From assembly GCA_963829845.1 (NCBI GenBank), contig CAWHKD010000012.1, positions 1-64,000 on the forward strand: a stretch of DNA of 64,000 bases, given 5' to 3'. This stretch comes from Gaiellasilicea sp963829845 (GTDB lineage Bacteria > Actinomycetota > Thermoleophilia > Gaiellales > Gaiellaceae). The position numbers and the translations under genes were made by a program. Shown piece by piece: positions 26,578 to 34,305 of this stretch (the stretch's first letter is position 1; each line of letters opens with the position of its first letter). A model generated the notes under the pieces. The model worked only from the letters and a program-made list of their open reading frames with translations. It did no database searches and had not been told where the DNA came from.

Positions 26578-27096
26578 GTGCAGGCGATGACGCTTCCGCG
26601 TAGACAGCCGGTCTGGTCGGCGTCCTTCGCCGCCACCGCAGAGGAGCACCTCGACGACGTGTACGCCTATCTCGTCTATCTGACCCGCGACCGCTCGCTC
26701 GCCGAGGACCTGGCCGCGGACACGTTCGAGAAGGCGCTCAAGCACTGGCGCCGCTTCGACCCGCGCAAGGGAAGCGCCCGCACCTGGCTCTGCCAGATCG
26801 CCCGCACGACCGCGCTCGACTGGTTCCGGGCCGAGGAGCGCCGGCGCCGGCGCGAGGAACGGGCGGCCGTGCCCGACCGGCTCGACGCCGGCTTCGCGGA
26901 GGGACTCTCCCCGGAGCTCGAGAGCGCGCTGCGCGAGTTGAGCGCAGGCGACCGCGAGGTGATCGCGCTGCGCGTCCTGCTCGAGCTCGACGGCGACGAG
27001 GCCGCGCGGGTGCTCGGGATCAGCCCGACGGCGGTCTCGACCCGGCTGTCGAGAGCCCTGAAGAAGCTCGAGGAGAAGGTGAGCATCCATGTCTGA
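26578..27096 (+). CDS. ECF-type RNA polymerase sigma factor
   Basis: The 172-residue protein has sigma region 2 (YAYLVYLTRDRSLAEDLAADTFEKALKHW and ARTWLCQIARTTALDWFR) and region 4 (LSAGDREVIALRVLLELDGDEAARVLGISPTAVSTRLSRALKKLEE) with a helix-turn-helix, and no region 1 or 3, as in ECF sigma factors. GTG at 26578 or the ATG three codons later could be the start. It overlaps the following membrane protein by 8 bases, the usual arrangement for an ECF factor and its regulator. It lies 30 bases downstream of the ABC-F gene and could be co-transcribed. Confidence 0.9.
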   Translation: MQAMTLPRRQPVWSASFAATAEEHLDDVYAYLVYLTRDRSLAEDLAADTFEKALKHWRRFDPRKGSARTWLCQIARTTALDWFRAEERRRRREERAAVPDRLDAGFAEGLSPELESALRELSAGDREVIALRVLLELDGDEAARVLGISPTAVSTRLSRALKKLEEKVSIHV

Positions 27097-28135
27097 GACG
27101 CTGCTGAACGAGATCCGCGCGACGAGGCCCGAGGCGCCGTCGGCACTCCGCGAGCGTGTCCGGGCTCTGAGCGTCCAGGAGCACGCGCGCGAGCCCTTTC
27201 TCGACCGGCTCCGGTTCACGTGGGGCTGGCGGCGACTCGCGCTCGCGGTGCCTGCGACCGTCGTCGTCGCGTTCGTCGCGGCGGGTGTGATCGGGCTCTC
27301 GCGGGACGGCACACGCGACGAGGTGTCCGCGGCGGGCGGCGGCGACACGGCCGTGACGAGCTCGACGTTCGAGCAGGCTCCGACCGAGGATTCGGCGGCG
27401 CCGAAGGCCGGTTCCCTGCCGCTGCCCAGTCGCGCGACGGGGATCGTCCCACCCGCCACCGGACAGCTGCAGCGCTACGAGGCCGAACTCCGCCTGCAGG
27501 TCGACGACGTCGAGGCGCTCTCGACCGCGACCAAGCGCGCCCAGCAGATCGCTCGAAGCCACGACGGCAGCGTCGCCTCGCTGCAGTACGACGCACCGTC
27601 GGAGGGGGTCGGCACGGCGCAGATCACACTCCGCGTCCCAACTGCCCGCGTCCAGAGCGCGATGGCCCAGCTCTCCCAGCTCGGCACGATCGTCGGGCAG
27701 CGCTACGGGATCGACGACCTGCAGCAGCAGGCGGACAGCCTGCAGTCGCAGATCGAGGCGACGCAGCGGCAGATCGCGCAGCTGGTCGCGCGGCTCGAGA
27801 GCACGACGCTGTCCGACGCCGAGCGCGCCGTCCTCCAGTCGCGGCTCTCGAACGCCCGGACGAAGCTGACGGGCCTTCGCGAGGCGCTGCGGGCCACGAA
27901 CGCCGAGGCCCGCACGGCGACGATCTACCTGACGATGACGACCGAGGAGAGCCAGGCGGTCCCGGTCGGCGGTGGCCGGCTCGAAGGCGTCAAGGACGTG
28001 CTCGCCTGGGAGGCGATCGCGCTCCTCTATGCGCTCGTCGTCGTCGGCCCCTTCCTGATCGTCGGCGTACTCGTCTGGCTCATGCTCCGGCTCAGGCGCC
28101 GCCACGTCGAGACTCGGCTGCTCGAGCAGAACTAG
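27089..28135 (+). CDS. DUF4349 membrane protein, putative anti-sigma partner
   Basis: The 348 residues comprise a cytoplasmic N terminus of about 50 residues, a transmembrane helix (LALAVPATVVVAFVAAGVIGL), an extracytoplasmic DUF4349-like domain with a long Gln-rich coiled-coil segment (DLQQQADSLQSQIEATQRQIAQL), a second helix near residues 300-325 and a short basic tail. It overlaps the ECF sigma gene, which suggests that its N terminus may bind or hold that sigma factor. No zinc-binding anti-sigma motif is visible, so this is inference from position. Its end overlaps the convergent kinase gene by 4 bases. Confidence 0.8.
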   Translation: MSETLLNEIRATRPEAPSALRERVRALSVQEHAREPFLDRLRFTWGWRRLALAVPATVVVAFVAAGVIGLSRDGTRDEVSAAGGGDTAVTSSTFEQAPTEDSAAPKAGSLPLPSRATGIVPPATGQLQRYEAELRLQVDDVEALSTATKRAQQIARSHDGSVASLQYDAPSEGVGTAQITLRVPTARVQSAMAQLSQLGTIVGQRYGIDDLQQQADSLQSQIEATQRQIAQLVARLESTTLSDAERAVLQSRLSNARTKLTGLREALRATNAEARTATIYLTMTTEESQAVPVGGGRLEGVKDVLAWEAIALLYALVVVGPFLIVGVLVWLMLRLRRRHVETRLLEQN

Positions 28136-29784
28136 ACGCCAGTCGGGAGCTCGGCACGCACCGTCGTTCCGCGTCCCGGTTCGCTCGACACGCGAAGACG
28201 GCCCCCGAGCGCTTCCACCCGGTCGGACAGGCCTCGAAGGCCCGATCCCTTGTCCGCATCTGCACCGCCGACGCCGTCGTCAGAGACCTCGACGACGAGC
28301 ACGCCGTCGTCGCGCGCGAGATCGACTCGCGCTTGGCTCGCCGACGCGTACTTGGCGACGTTCGCGAGCGACTCCGAGACGACGTAGAACGCAGCCGCCT
28401 CGATCGGCTCGGACAATCGCTCCGGTGGCAGACCGTTCACCTCCACTGGGAAGGTCGCCCGCAGGGCGAGCGCTTCCACCGCTGGTGTGAGCCCGTGATC
28501 GGTGAGGATCGCCGGATGAATCCCGCGGGCGAGCTCACGGAGCTCCTCGAGGCCGCGTGCCAGCTCGTCGCTTGCCTCCGCGAGCAGCACCGCCGCGGCC
28601 GCCGGATCGTCGGCGAGGCGCGACTCGGCGATCCGAAGTCGGAGCGCGAGCGAGACCAGACGCTGCTGCGCGCCGTCGTGGAGGTTCCGCTCCAGCCGCC
28701 GCCGTTCGGCGTCGCCCGCCTGGACGATGCGCGCCCGCGATGCAGTCAGCTGCTCGCGGGCCTCGGCGTTTGCGAGCGCGACCGCGACGAGGCTCGTGAA
28801 TTTCTCGAGCCGGGTCTCGACGCCGGGCGGAAAGGAGCCGAGGTCGCCGCCGTTCGAGAGCGAGGTGGCGCCCCAGAGCCGCCCCGACACCACGATCGGC
28901 GCGGCCACTCCCGAGCTCACCTTGGCGGCGAGCATGCGCTCGCGAAGATCGGAGGGCTCCGCGTCCAGGTCGATCCGGGCCGTTCGGCCGGTCTGAGCAA
29001 CGCGCGCGACCGCGCCGCCCTCGAACGGAAGCCGCACGCCGAGCGGCATGTCGATTTGCCCGACCCGTTGCCAGGCGCCGACGATCACCGCCCCGTCCAG
29101 ATCGTCGGCATAGCGCACGACTGCACCGGCGTCGGCGTCGAACAGCCGGCCGATCTCCTCCGAGACGACGGTGAAGAGCCGCTCCGGCTGCTCTTCGGTC
29201 GCGACGGCCACGGCGACGCGGCTGAGAGCAGCCTGCTCGTCGGCCAGCGTCGCCAGCTCCTCACGGGCCTGCGTGTTCGCGATCGCGACAGCAACGAGGC
29301 TCGCAAACTGGCCGAGCCGCTCCTCGGTGTTTGGCGCAAGCTGCAGATCGCGCGTCACAGAAACGACGAGAGCGCCCCAGATCTCGCCCGACACGACGAT
29401 CGGGGCCGCGACCAGCGACGTCACGCCGAGTTCGACCAGCCGTTCGTGGAGTTCCGAAGGGACGCCAGGGTCGTCGGTCGCCAGCCGCGCGGGCGCTCCG
29501 GTCCGTGCGACCCGGTCGATGGCGCTGCCGCGAGCGATCACGATTACCGTGCCGTTGCCCGGGATCTGGACGCCTGGCTCGCTCCACTTGCCGACGATGA
29601 CACCTTCCTCTGGGCGCGGCCCCAAGGACACGAGGTTCGCGGCGTCGGCGCCCAGCAGGCGAGCCACCTCCTCGGTGACGACGTCGAAGACGCGTTCGGC
29701 CGCCGACTCGGTCGCGACGGTCACCGCGACGCGCTTCAGGGCCGCCTGCTCCTCGACCAGCATGCGGAGGTCCGGTTCAGGCAT
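28132..29784 (-). CDS. GAF-GAF sensor histidine kinase (HisKA_3/NarL class)
   Basis: The 550-residue soluble kinase has two GAF sensor domains (about residues 10-165 and 180-335), a HisKA_3 dimerisation domain with the phospho-acceptor motif ERRRLERNLHDGAQQRL and a HATPase_c domain (VSESLANVAKYA, VSDDGVGGA, GSGLRGLSDRVEALGG). Kinases of this class normally act on LuxR-type regulators, yet the only regulator in this operon is an ANTAR protein. ATG at 29784 overlaps the stop of the broken SnoaL-like gene. The GAF ligands are unknown. It is the last gene of the operon. Confidence 0.9.
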   Translation of the reverse strand: MPEPDLRMLVEEQAALKRVAVTVATESAAERVFDVVTEEVARLLGADAANLVSLGPRPEEGVIVGKWSEPGVQIPGNGTVIVIARGSAIDRVARTGAPARLATDDPGVPSELHERLVELGVTSLVAAPIVVSGEIWGALVVSVTRDLQLAPNTEERLGQFASLVAVAIANTQAREELATLADEQAALSRVAVAVATEEQPERLFTVVSEEIGRLFDADAGAVVRYADDLDGAVIVGAWQRVGQIDMPLGVRLPFEGGAVARVAQTGRTARIDLDAEPSDLRERMLAAKVSSGVAAPIVVSGRLWGATSLSNGGDLGSFPPGVETRLEKFTSLVAVALANAEAREQLTASRARIVQAGDAERRRLERNLHDGAQQRLVSLALRLRIAESRLADDPAAAAVLLAEASDELARGLEELRELARGIHPAILTDHGLTPAVEALALRATFPVEVNGLPPERLSEPIEAAAFYVVSESLANVAKYASASQARVDLARDDGVLVVEVSDDGVGGADADKGSGLRGLSDRVEALGGRLRVSSEPGRGTTVRAELPTGV

Positions 29785-30183
29785 GACGGAAATCGTCGCA
29801 CCAGAACGCGTCGAACGCGGCCCGGTCGAGCGGCTGCGCGCGCACGGCCTTCCAGCGGCCGTCCTCGAGCTCGACGAGGAGGGCTTGCTCGATGTCGAGC
29901 TCGCGACCGTCCGGCCGCTCACCGACGGCGCGGTAGACGGCGACGAGATGGTCGTCGTCCGCGATCGCCCAGAGAGCTCGACGCGGTAGGTGCCGCCGGT
30001 GAGCTCGGCCGTCCCGCGCAGGAAGGCAACGATCGCATCGCGGCCGAGGTGCTCCGCTGAGGGCCATCGACCCGGGACGTGCCAAACGCATCGTCTGCGA
30101 AGAGGTCGAGCAGGCGGGAGGTCGCCCTGGACGAACCGCTCGAATCCCTCGCGCGCGCGAGTCGCGTTCGGATGCTCGCTCAT
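29777..30183 (-). pseudogene. SnoaL-like (NTF2-fold) protein, frameshifted
   Basis: Joined across frames the product reads MSEHPNATRAREGFERFVQGDLP, then DLFADDA, then WHVPGRWPSAEHLGRDAIVAFLRG, and ends ALWAIADDDHLVAVYRAVGERP...FWCDDFRHA. This is a typical SnoaL-like small ligand-binding or enzyme fold of about 135 residues. Three single-base frame changes are needed, near 30115, 30088 and 29975. The start overlaps the ANTAR gene (ATGA) and the end overlaps the kinase gene, so an intact gene was clearly once part of this operon. The cause may be decay or assembly indels. Confidence 0.7.
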
Positions 30184-30746
30184 GCGTCGAGCGTCGCCAC
30201 GACGGCCTCGGCGACGACCTTGAGCGGTTTCCCGGAGACCTGGCTCGCCTTCCGCAGCCGCGCGAAGGCGTCCTGCTCGGAGAGGCCCTCCTTCGCCATC
30301 AGCAGACCCTTCGCCCGCTCGATCGCCTTGCGCGCGGCGAGCGCGTCCGCCAGCGACTCCGCCTCCTCGCGCAGCGCCGTCAGCTCCTCGTGCCGGGCGC
30401 GGGCAGTCTCGATCGCGGGCAGGAGGTCGGTCTCGCGGAACGGCTTCACGAGATAGCCGAAGACCCCCGCCTCGACCGCACGCGCCACGAGGTCCCGCTC
30501 GCCGTACGCGGTCACCATCACGATTGGAATCGGCCGTTCCTCGAGGATCCGCTTCGCAGCCTCGATCCCGTCGAGGCGCGGCATCTTCACGTCGAGCACG
30601 GCGAGATCCGGTTGCTCGCTGCGGGCGAGCTCAACCGCTTCCTCGCCGTCGCGGGCCTCGGCGCAGACGTCGAACCCGGCCGCCTCGAGCAACGAGCGCA
30701 GGTCCATGCGGATGATCGTCTCGTCCTCGGCAATCAAGATCCTCAC
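30180..30746 (-). CDS. ANTAR-domain response regulator (PdtaR-like)
   Basis: ANTAR regulators bind paired hairpins in nascent RNA and prevent transcription termination. The 188-residue protein has a receiver domain (residues 1-120: EDE acidic pocket, phosphorylatable Asp in LAVLDVKMPRLDG, conserved Lys in YLVKPF) and a C-terminal ANTAR domain with AIERAKGLLMAKEGLSEQDAFARLRKASQ. GTG start. The PdtaS-like kinase gene lies immediately upstream in the same operon and is its likely phosphodonor. A candidate RNA target, the glnA leader at 37145-37217, lies 6 kb away. Confidence 0.93.
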   Translation of the reverse strand: MRILIAEDETIIRMDLRSLLEAAGFDVCAEARDGEEAVELARSEQPDLAVLDVKMPRLDGIEAAKRILEERPIPIVMVTAYGERDLVARAVEAGVFGYLVKPFRETDLLPAIETARARHEELTALREEAESLADALAARKAIERAKGLLMAKEGLSEQDAFARLRKASQVSGKPLKVVAEAVVATLDA

Positions 30747-30807
30747 GTCCCTGGCCGCCTTCCGCTCCCGCCCGGCGGAGCCGGGCTCCGCGTAAGGCTG
30801 ACGCCGT
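30747..30807 (-). ncRNA. Possible degenerate copy of the intra-operon RNA element
   Basis: The 61-base kinase-regulator gap, read on the minus strand, has GGC/GCC flanking a loop GTCAGCCTTACGCGGA. This resembles the loop GTAGGCTTGACGGA of the two clear copies. A CCCGGC-TCC-GCCGGG hairpin and GGGAGCGGAAGG follow before the start codon. The central linker of the other copies is missing. The resemblance is partial and could be chance in GC-rich sequence. Confidence 0.35.
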
Positions 30808-32211
30808 TCATGCCGGGAACAGCACCTGCGCGCGCAATCCCGGTTCGCTCGTCAGCTCGATCGTGCCCTGAAGCTCCTCGCGGACGAGCGCACGCACGAT
30901 CGAGAGCCCCGTGCCATCGCCGCTTCCGTTCATGCCGGTGCCGTCGTCGGCGACGGCCAGCGCGACGTTGTCGCCGCGCCGCGTCAGCTCGATCCGAACG
31001 GTGCCGCCGCCGTGCTCGAGCGCGTTCTGGAAGAGCTCGCTGAAGACGAGTGCGAGCGCGGTCGCACGGTCGCCCGCGAGCGAGACCGGCTCGAGCACCG
31101 ACTCGACGGTCTTGCCGGCGACAAGGCCCTGAACGAGCATCGCGCGCAGCCGCTCGATGAGCTCGGCGAGGTCGACGTCGTCCTCCCGGTGCTCGGTCAG
31201 GACCTCGTGGACCGCCGCGATCGCGAGGATGCGGTTCACCGAGTCGGTCAGCGCGCGTCGCGGGTCGGCGTCGGGAGCGCGCGCCTGCAGCCGCAGCAGC
31301 GACGCGACAGTCTGCAGGTTGTTCTTGACGCGGTGGTGGATCTCCTGGGCGAGCACCCCACGCATCACGGCGCGGCCGTGCTCGAGCGCGACCGCGGCGT
31401 GGTGGGCGATCGCCTCGAGCAGTCCGCGGTCCTCGTCGGAGAAGGGCGTGTCGCGGTCGCAGACGAGCTCGCCGATCTGACGCCGCTTCCAGCGCAGCGG
31501 CAACCGGACGTTGTACGCGCCCGCGCGGCCCTCCGGCCAGGCAATCTCCCCGTCCTCGAGCACGAGCGCGGCGCCGGTCGCGTCGACAGCTGCGATCGTC
31601 GTCTTCACGATCGCCTCCAGCGACTCCTCCAGGTAGAGCGACTCGGACACAGCCTCCGAAATCTGCGCCAGCGCCTCGAGTTCGTGCACGCGCCGCTGCG
31701 CGTCGGCGTAGAGCCGCGCGTGCTGGATCGTCTGGGCGACCTGAGAGGCGATCGCGACGAGGAGGTCGACCTCGGCCGCGCTGTGCTCGCGCGGCGCGCG
31801 CGTACGGACGTTGAGCGCGCCTTCGAGCTTCTGGCGGGCGAGGATCGGTACGGCGAGGATCGACTCGTACTCGTCCTCGGGCAGGTTCGGGAAGAGCCTG
31901 AATCGCGGATCGAGGTGGGCCCGCGCCGCAATCGCGATCGGCGCTCGCTCGGCGGCCGCGGCGCCGGTGATCCCTTCCCCGGGGCGCAGCCGCGGCCGCC
32001 GCGTCATCTCCTCGACCCGCGTGCCGTGGGTCGCTCTCAGAACGAGCTCGTCGGAGCGCTCGTCGTACAGGTAGACGAAGCACGCGTCAGCCTCGAGCGC
32101 CTCGGCGACCTTGCTGGCCACGAGCGCAAGCACCTCCTCCAGGTCGAGCGTGGAATTGACCGCGGCGATCGTCTCGGTCAGCAGCCGGAGGTGGCGGGCG
32201 GTCGTGTCCAC
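30808..32211 (-). CDS. PdtaS-like sensor histidine kinase (GAF, HisKA_2)
   Basis: The 467-residue soluble kinase begins with a GAF domain (about residues 20-165), then a second sensor region (about 180-280), then a HisKA_2-type acceptor motif VLAQEIHHRVKNNLQTVASLLRLQAR and a HATPase_c domain (FSELFQNALEHGGG, DDGTGMNGSGDGTGLSIVRALV). HisKA_2 kinases with ANTAR partners form the PdtaS-PdtaR class of actinobacteria, and the ANTAR gene follows 61 bases downstream. It lacks membrane segments, so it senses a cytosolic signal. It heads the operon. The 98-base region before it, shared with the divergent PRC-barrel gene, must hold its promoter. Confidence 0.92.
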   Translation of the reverse strand: MDTTARHLRLLTETIAAVNSTLDLEEVLALVASKVAEALEADACFVYLYDERSDELVLRATHGTRVEEMTRRPRLRPGEGITGAAAAERAPIAIAARAHLDPRFRLFPNLPEDEYESILAVPILARQKLEGALNVRTRAPREHSAAEVDLLVAIASQVAQTIQHARLYADAQRRVHELEALAQISEAVSESLYLEESLEAIVKTTIAAVDATGAALVLEDGEIAWPEGRAGAYNVRLPLRWKRRQIGELVCDRDTPFSDEDRGLLEAIAHHAAVALEHGRAVMRGVLAQEIHHRVKNNLQTVASLLRLQARAPDADPRRALTDSVNRILAIAAVHEVLTEHREDDVDLAELIERLRAMLVQGLVAGKTVESVLEPVSLAGDRATALALVFSELFQNALEHGGGTVRIELTRRGDNVALAVADDGTGMNGSGDGTGLSIVRALVREELQGTIELTSEPGLRAQVLFPA

Positions 32212-32309
32212 GCCGTCGATTCTAGGGGCGCTCCGTCCGGCGCCCTTAACAAACTTCTAACCGCGGCATCCGGAGAAACTTCAAACGACGGGAATAGGTT
32301 CTCATCGAG

Positions 32310-32561
32310 ATGAGCTCGATCGAACTCGACCTTCGCAGCGTCAAGGGCTTCCTCGTCGCCGACGTCCGCGGCCGTGTCATCGGCCGTGTCGAGGGGCCGA
32401 TGTACGGCTCGCAGCCCGACGTGCCCGATGCCCTCGCCGTCCGCGGCGGCTTCATGCGCGGCCGCAGGCTGGTGCCGGCAGAGGCGATCGAGGAGATCGA
32501 CGCGGGCTCCCGTGTGATCGGCCTGCGCGTCGTGCGCGAGCAGATCCGCAAGTTCCTCTAG
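32310..32561 (+). CDS. PRC-barrel-like small protein
   Basis: This 83-residue soluble protein has the beta-rich pattern of a PRC-barrel (VKGFLVADVRGRVIGRVEGP, RRLVPAEAIEEIDAGSRVIGLRVVREQIRKFL). Such domains occur as small adaptor proteins in ribosome maturation and other processes, but the function here is unknown. It is divergent from the PdtaS-like kinase. A sequence TTCAAA with AATAGG further on, just before the start, could be a weak promoter. Downstream is a 270-base structured gap before the convergent glnA. Confidence 0.6.
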   Translation: MSSIELDLRSVKGFLVADVRGRVIGRVEGPMYGSQPDVPDALAVRGGFMRGRRLVPAEAIEEIDAGSRVIGLRVVREQIRKFL

Positions 32562-32834
32562 CCCCTAGCGCTCCAACGCGCGAGCGAAGCGATGCGCAAA
32601 CGTTGGTGCTGCCGACGACGCCACGCGGGCGGAGCGGGATTCATTCCCGCGTAGCCCCGCAGACGCCGAAGGAGGCGAGCGAAGAAGAAGGGGGCTCACG
32701 GGGGAAACATGGTTTCCCCCGTTCTACGACCACGGGCCCCTAGAAGGAGCCCGCGATCGGCCGTCAGTTGAGGTGCGGCGCTCGCCTTGCGCCACAGCCC
32801 TACGTCGATTATGCGCCTTTGACGGCGCCCGTGT
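32562..32834. other. Gene-free, hairpin-rich region between convergent genes
   Basis: No protein is supported in these 273 bases. It contains several inverted repeats: CCAACG/CGTTGG (32573-32578 with 32601-32606), GCGGGA-TTCAT-TCCCGC (32634-32650), the strong palindrome at 32698-32722, and GCCGTCA/TGACGGC (32760-32766 with 32820-32826). It could be a shared 3' UTR with terminators, a repeat cluster or a small structured RNA. No U-run supports a simple intrinsic terminator. Confidence 0.5.
32698..32722. repeat. Perfect 11-bp palindrome
   Basis: Arms ACGGGGGAAAC and GTTTCCCCCGT are perfectly complementary around the three-base centre ATG. It is the strongest stem in the gap between the PRC-barrel gene and glnA. 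It may terminate both convergent transcripts or belong to a dispersed repeat family. I see no second copy in the window. Confidence 0.6.
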
Positions 32835-34199
32835 CTACAGAACTGCCAGGTAGCGGTCGAGCTCCCACTGCGTCAGCTGGATCCGGTAGTCGTCCCACTC
32901 CCTCCGCTTCAGCTCCACATAGCGCTCGTGGATGTGCTCGCCGAGCGCGCGCTTCATCAGCTCGGAGGAGGCGAGCTCCTCGACAGCCTCGCCGAGCGTG
33001 CCCGGGAGAGCGACGATTCCGCGCTCGTCGCGCTGCGCGGCCGAGAGGTGGTAGAGGTTCGAGTCCATCGGCTCCTCGAGCTCATAGCCCTTCTCGATCC
33101 CCTCGAGCCCTGCATGCAGGAGCGCGGCGAAGGTCAGGTACGGGTTGCACGCCGGGTCGGGGCAGCGGATCTCGGCGCGCGTCGCCTGCTCGGAGCCCGG
33201 CTTGTAGAGCGGGATCCGGATCAGCGCCGAGCGGTTCCGCTGCGACCAGGCGACGTAGACCGGCGCCTCGTAGCCGGGGACGAGCCGCTTGTACGAGTTG
33301 ACCCACTGCGCGAAGACGGCCGAGAGCTCGCGCGCGTGGCGGAGCAGGCCGGCGATGAACGCCTTCGCCGTCGGCGAGAGATGGTGCGGGTCGCTCTCGT
33401 CGAAGAACTGGTTGCGCTCGTCCGTGAAGAGCGACATGTGCGTGTGCATCCCCGACCCGTTCTCGCCGAAGAGCGGCTTCGGCATGAAGGTCGCGTAGAC
33501 GCCGTTCTTCGCCGCGACTTCCTTGACGATCAGCCGGTAGGTGATCGTCGCGTCGGCCATGTCGAGCGCGGGCGCGTAGCGCATGTCGATCTCGTGCTGC
33601 GACGGCGCGACCTCGTGATGGTGGTACTCGATCGGGATGCCGACGCTCTCGAGCGCCTGGATCGTCTCGTTGCGCAGCTCCGTCGCCGCGTCGAGTGCGG
33701 TCATCGCGAAATACCCGCCCTCGTCGAGCGTCTCGGTGCCCTTGTTGTCCTTGAAGAGGAAGTACTCGAGCTCCGGCCCGATGTTGAACGTGTCGAAGCC
33801 CATGCTCTGCATCCGCTCGAGCGCCTGCCGCAGCATGTAGCGCGGGTCTCCCTCGTAGGGCGTGCCGTCGGGCTTGACGACGTCACAGATCATCCGGCCG
33901 ACGACCGTCTCTCCCTCGCGCGAGGGCATGATCCGGAACGTCGCCGGATCCGGGATCGCGACCATGTCCGACTCCTCGATCGCGTTGAAGCCGGTGATCG
34001 AGGAGCCATCGAAGCCCATCCCGTCGTCGAGCGCGTTTTCGACCTCCTGCGGAGTGATCGCGAAGCTCTTCAGGTGCCCCTCGAGATCCGTGAACCAGAA
34101 GAGGACGTACTCGACCTTCTGCTTCTCGATCTCCTTCAGCACCTGCTTGCGCGCCTCGGGGTCGGACGTTGCCCGGTGCTTGCTCTCGATCATCGCCAT
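32835..34199 (-). CDS. glnA: Type I glutamine synthetase (alpha-like)
   Basis: This enzyme makes glutamine from glutamate and ammonia with ATP. The 454-residue protein shows the GS-I signatures GFDGSSITGF, NGSGMHTHMSL and RNRSALIRIP, and the metal/substrate motifs GPELEYFLF and HHEVAPSQHEID. It lacks the GS-I-beta insertion, and NLYHLSAAQRDERGI resembles alpha-type enzymes, so control by adenylylation is less likely. ATG at 34199 is chosen for its AGGAG site 7 bases upstream. It is the first of two glutamine synthetase genes in the window. Confidence 0.93.
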   Translation of the reverse strand: MAMIESKHRATSDPEARKQVLKEIEKQKVEYVLFWFTDLEGHLKSFAITPQEVENALDDGMGFDGSSITGFNAIEESDMVAIPDPATFRIMPSREGETVVGRMICDVVKPDGTPYEGDPRYMLRQALERMQSMGFDTFNIGPELEYFLFKDNKGTETLDEGGYFAMTALDAATELRNETIQALESVGIPIEYHHHEVAPSQHEIDMRYAPALDMADATITYRLIVKEVAAKNGVYATFMPKPLFGENGSGMHTHMSLFTDERNQFFDESDPHHLSPTAKAFIAGLLRHARELSAVFAQWVNSYKRLVPGYEAPVYVAWSQRNRSALIRIPLYKPGSEQATRAEIRCPDPACNPYLTFAALLHAGLEGIEKGYELEEPMDSNLYHLSAAQRDERGIVALPGTLGEAVEELASSELMKRALGEHIHERYVELKRREWDDYRIQLTQWELDRYLAVL

Positions 34200-34230
34200 C
34201 GCGTTTCTCCTTCGAACGTGGAAATGCGAA

Positions 34231-34282
34231 GGGCCCCGGGTGCACGCCGTCACCGGTCGCGCGCCCGAGGCCCCGTCGCCTC
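34231..34282 (-). promoter_or_regulatory. Possible structured leader of the first glnA
   Basis: Two mutually exclusive hairpins can form upstream of glnA on the minus strand. The first is GAGGC/GCCTC with a six-base loop GACGGG (34267-34282). The second is a 10-bp GC-rich stem of 34231-34240 with 34264-34273 that reuses part of the first. The five stem bases GAGGC are the same as in the P2 hairpin of the second glnA leader. No clear U-run or partner first hairpin is present, so this is weaker than the case at 37145-37217. Confidence 0.3.
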
Positions 34283-34305
34283 AAAGACTCGAGGAGTCTA
34301 TACGA

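Noticed and set aside
24676..27459. Upstream extension of the transketolase frame to a 1597-residue protein
   Set aside because: The extension lies antisense to the ABC-F and sigma-factor genes and is low-complexity. A normal transketolase N terminus begins at the GTG at 24675.
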